NCBI GenBank assembly: GCA_002309055.1
Contig: DBWO01000035.1
Coordinates: 9,006 to 31,536, forward strand
Reading direction: 5' to 3'
Source: Ruminococcaceae bacterium UBA1236
GTDB lineage: Bacteria > Bacillota > Clostridia > Oscillospirales > Acutalibacteraceae
DNA: 22,531 bases
Below are positions 22,167-22,531 of this stretch, piece after piece. The translations under genes and the position numbers were made by a program. The notes under the pieces were generated by a model. That model ran no database searches. It was not told the DNA's origin and saw only the letters and a program-made list of their open reading frames with translations. Numbering within the stretch: the stretch's first letter is position 1; the number at the start of each line of letters is the position of its first letter.

Positions 22167-22531
22167 ATGACCGTTAAAGAATATCTTGATAAAATTGATT
22201 CCGTTATCGCAAACGGAAAGTACAAAGACAACTGGCAGTCTCTCTCGGGCCGTAAAACGCCGGATTGGTATTACAGGGGAAAATTCGGCATATTCATCCA
22301 TTGGGGTGTCTATTCTGTGCCCGCCTTTGGCAACGAGTGGTACCCGCGAAATATGTATATTGAAACACAGCCCGAGTATGAGCACCATATCAAAACCTAC
22401 GGCAGACATAAGGATTTCGGCTACAAGGATTTTGTGCCTATGTTCAGGGGCGAAAATTTCAGTGCTGAAAAATGGGTTGAAACCTTCAGAAAAGCGGGCG
22501 CGAAATTTGTGATGCCCGTATGCGAGCACCA
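22167..22531 (+). CDS. Alpha-L-fucosidase GH29, 3' end cut by window end
   Basis: The first 121 codons are in the window. DWYYRGKFGIFIHWGVYSVP (33-52) is the opening signature of GH29, and residues 111-121 (GAKFVMPVCEH) align with the KYMVLTTRHH segment of the first fucosidase. The motif reads VCEH here instead of TTRH, so this enzyme belongs to a different GH29 branch from the one at 2914. There is no signal peptide. A modest ribosome site (GGAG, 22157-22160) precedes the ATG. It is encoded 15 bases after the long-tailed transporter, repeating the transporter-fucosidase order seen at 1456-4203. The nucleophile region lies beyond the window. Confidence 0.88.
   Translation, partial: MTVKEYLDKIDSVIANGKYKDNWQSLSGRKTPDWYYRGKFGIFIHWGVYSVPAFGNEWYPRNMYIETQPEYEHHIKTYGRHKDFGYKDFVPMFRGENFSAEKWVETFRKAGAKFVMPVCEH

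Noticed and set aside
1..22531. Search for CRISPR arrays, tRNA or rRNA genes, insertion sequences, toxin-antitoxin pairs and phage genes
   Set aside because: No regular direct repeats, cloverleaf sequences, transposase motifs or phage-like proteins were seen. The gaps are short and explained by promoters and terminators.

Overview
The window looks like chromosomal DNA from an uncultured, low-to-mid-GC gut Clostridia bacterium (Oscillospirales/Christensenellales-like). This is inferred from strong GGAGG-type ribosome binding sites, sigma-A promoters, a Bacillus-type thymidylate synthase, a clostridial-type IMP dehydrogenase, a CIRCE/HrcA heat-shock operator and fucosidase/transporter modules typical of mucus-associated Firmicutes. 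No rRNA, tRNA, CRISPR array, phage gene or insertion sequence was seen. Every gap between genes is shorter than 300 bases, and both window ends cut through genes.

Layout. (1) 1-749, minus: a DUF1624/HGSNAT-like membrane acyltransferase cut by the window start, divergent from a plus-strand run. (2) 879-5800, plus: GtrA membrane protein, GPH-family sugar transporter, GH29 alpha-L-fucosidase, then the NAD(P)HX repair enzyme Nnr behind an intergenic hairpin. (3) 5861-8569, minus: a three-gene cluster with a six-helix membrane protein, a condensation-domain-like acyltransferase (16-bp overlap) and a DUF2975-like membrane protein. (4) 8802-10691, plus: htpG behind a CIRCE-like operator. (5) 10809-12887, plus: a geranylgeranyl-reductase-like flavoprotein and a family 2 glycosyltransferase. 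(6) 12945-16646, minus: a tight four-gene operon, pyridoxal/pyridoxamine kinase, thyA, folA, guaB. (7) 16866-19518, plus: a secreted neutral-ceramidase-like protein and an exported alpha/beta hydrolase. (8) 19656-22531, plus: a second GPH-like transporter carrying a 360-residue C-terminal extension, and a second GH29 fucosidase cut by the window end.

How the genes may work together. Two separate transporter plus GH29 pairs sit about 15 kb apart and suggest uptake and intracellular trimming of two kinds of fucosylated glycan; neither fucosidase begins with a signal peptide. The exported ceramidase-like and esterase-like pair lies between them, which allows, but does not prove, a role on host glycolipids. 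The nucleotide operon combines thymidylate synthesis, folate recycling and the first step of GMP synthesis with a PLP-supplying kinase.

The most unusual items are the long-tailed transporter, the ceramidase-like protein without a recognisable GDxSPN nucleophile motif, the unassigned acyltransferase/membrane cluster, the near-leaderless promoter of the DUF1624 gene and the duplicated CGGGG leader element ahead of the ceramidase-like gene.
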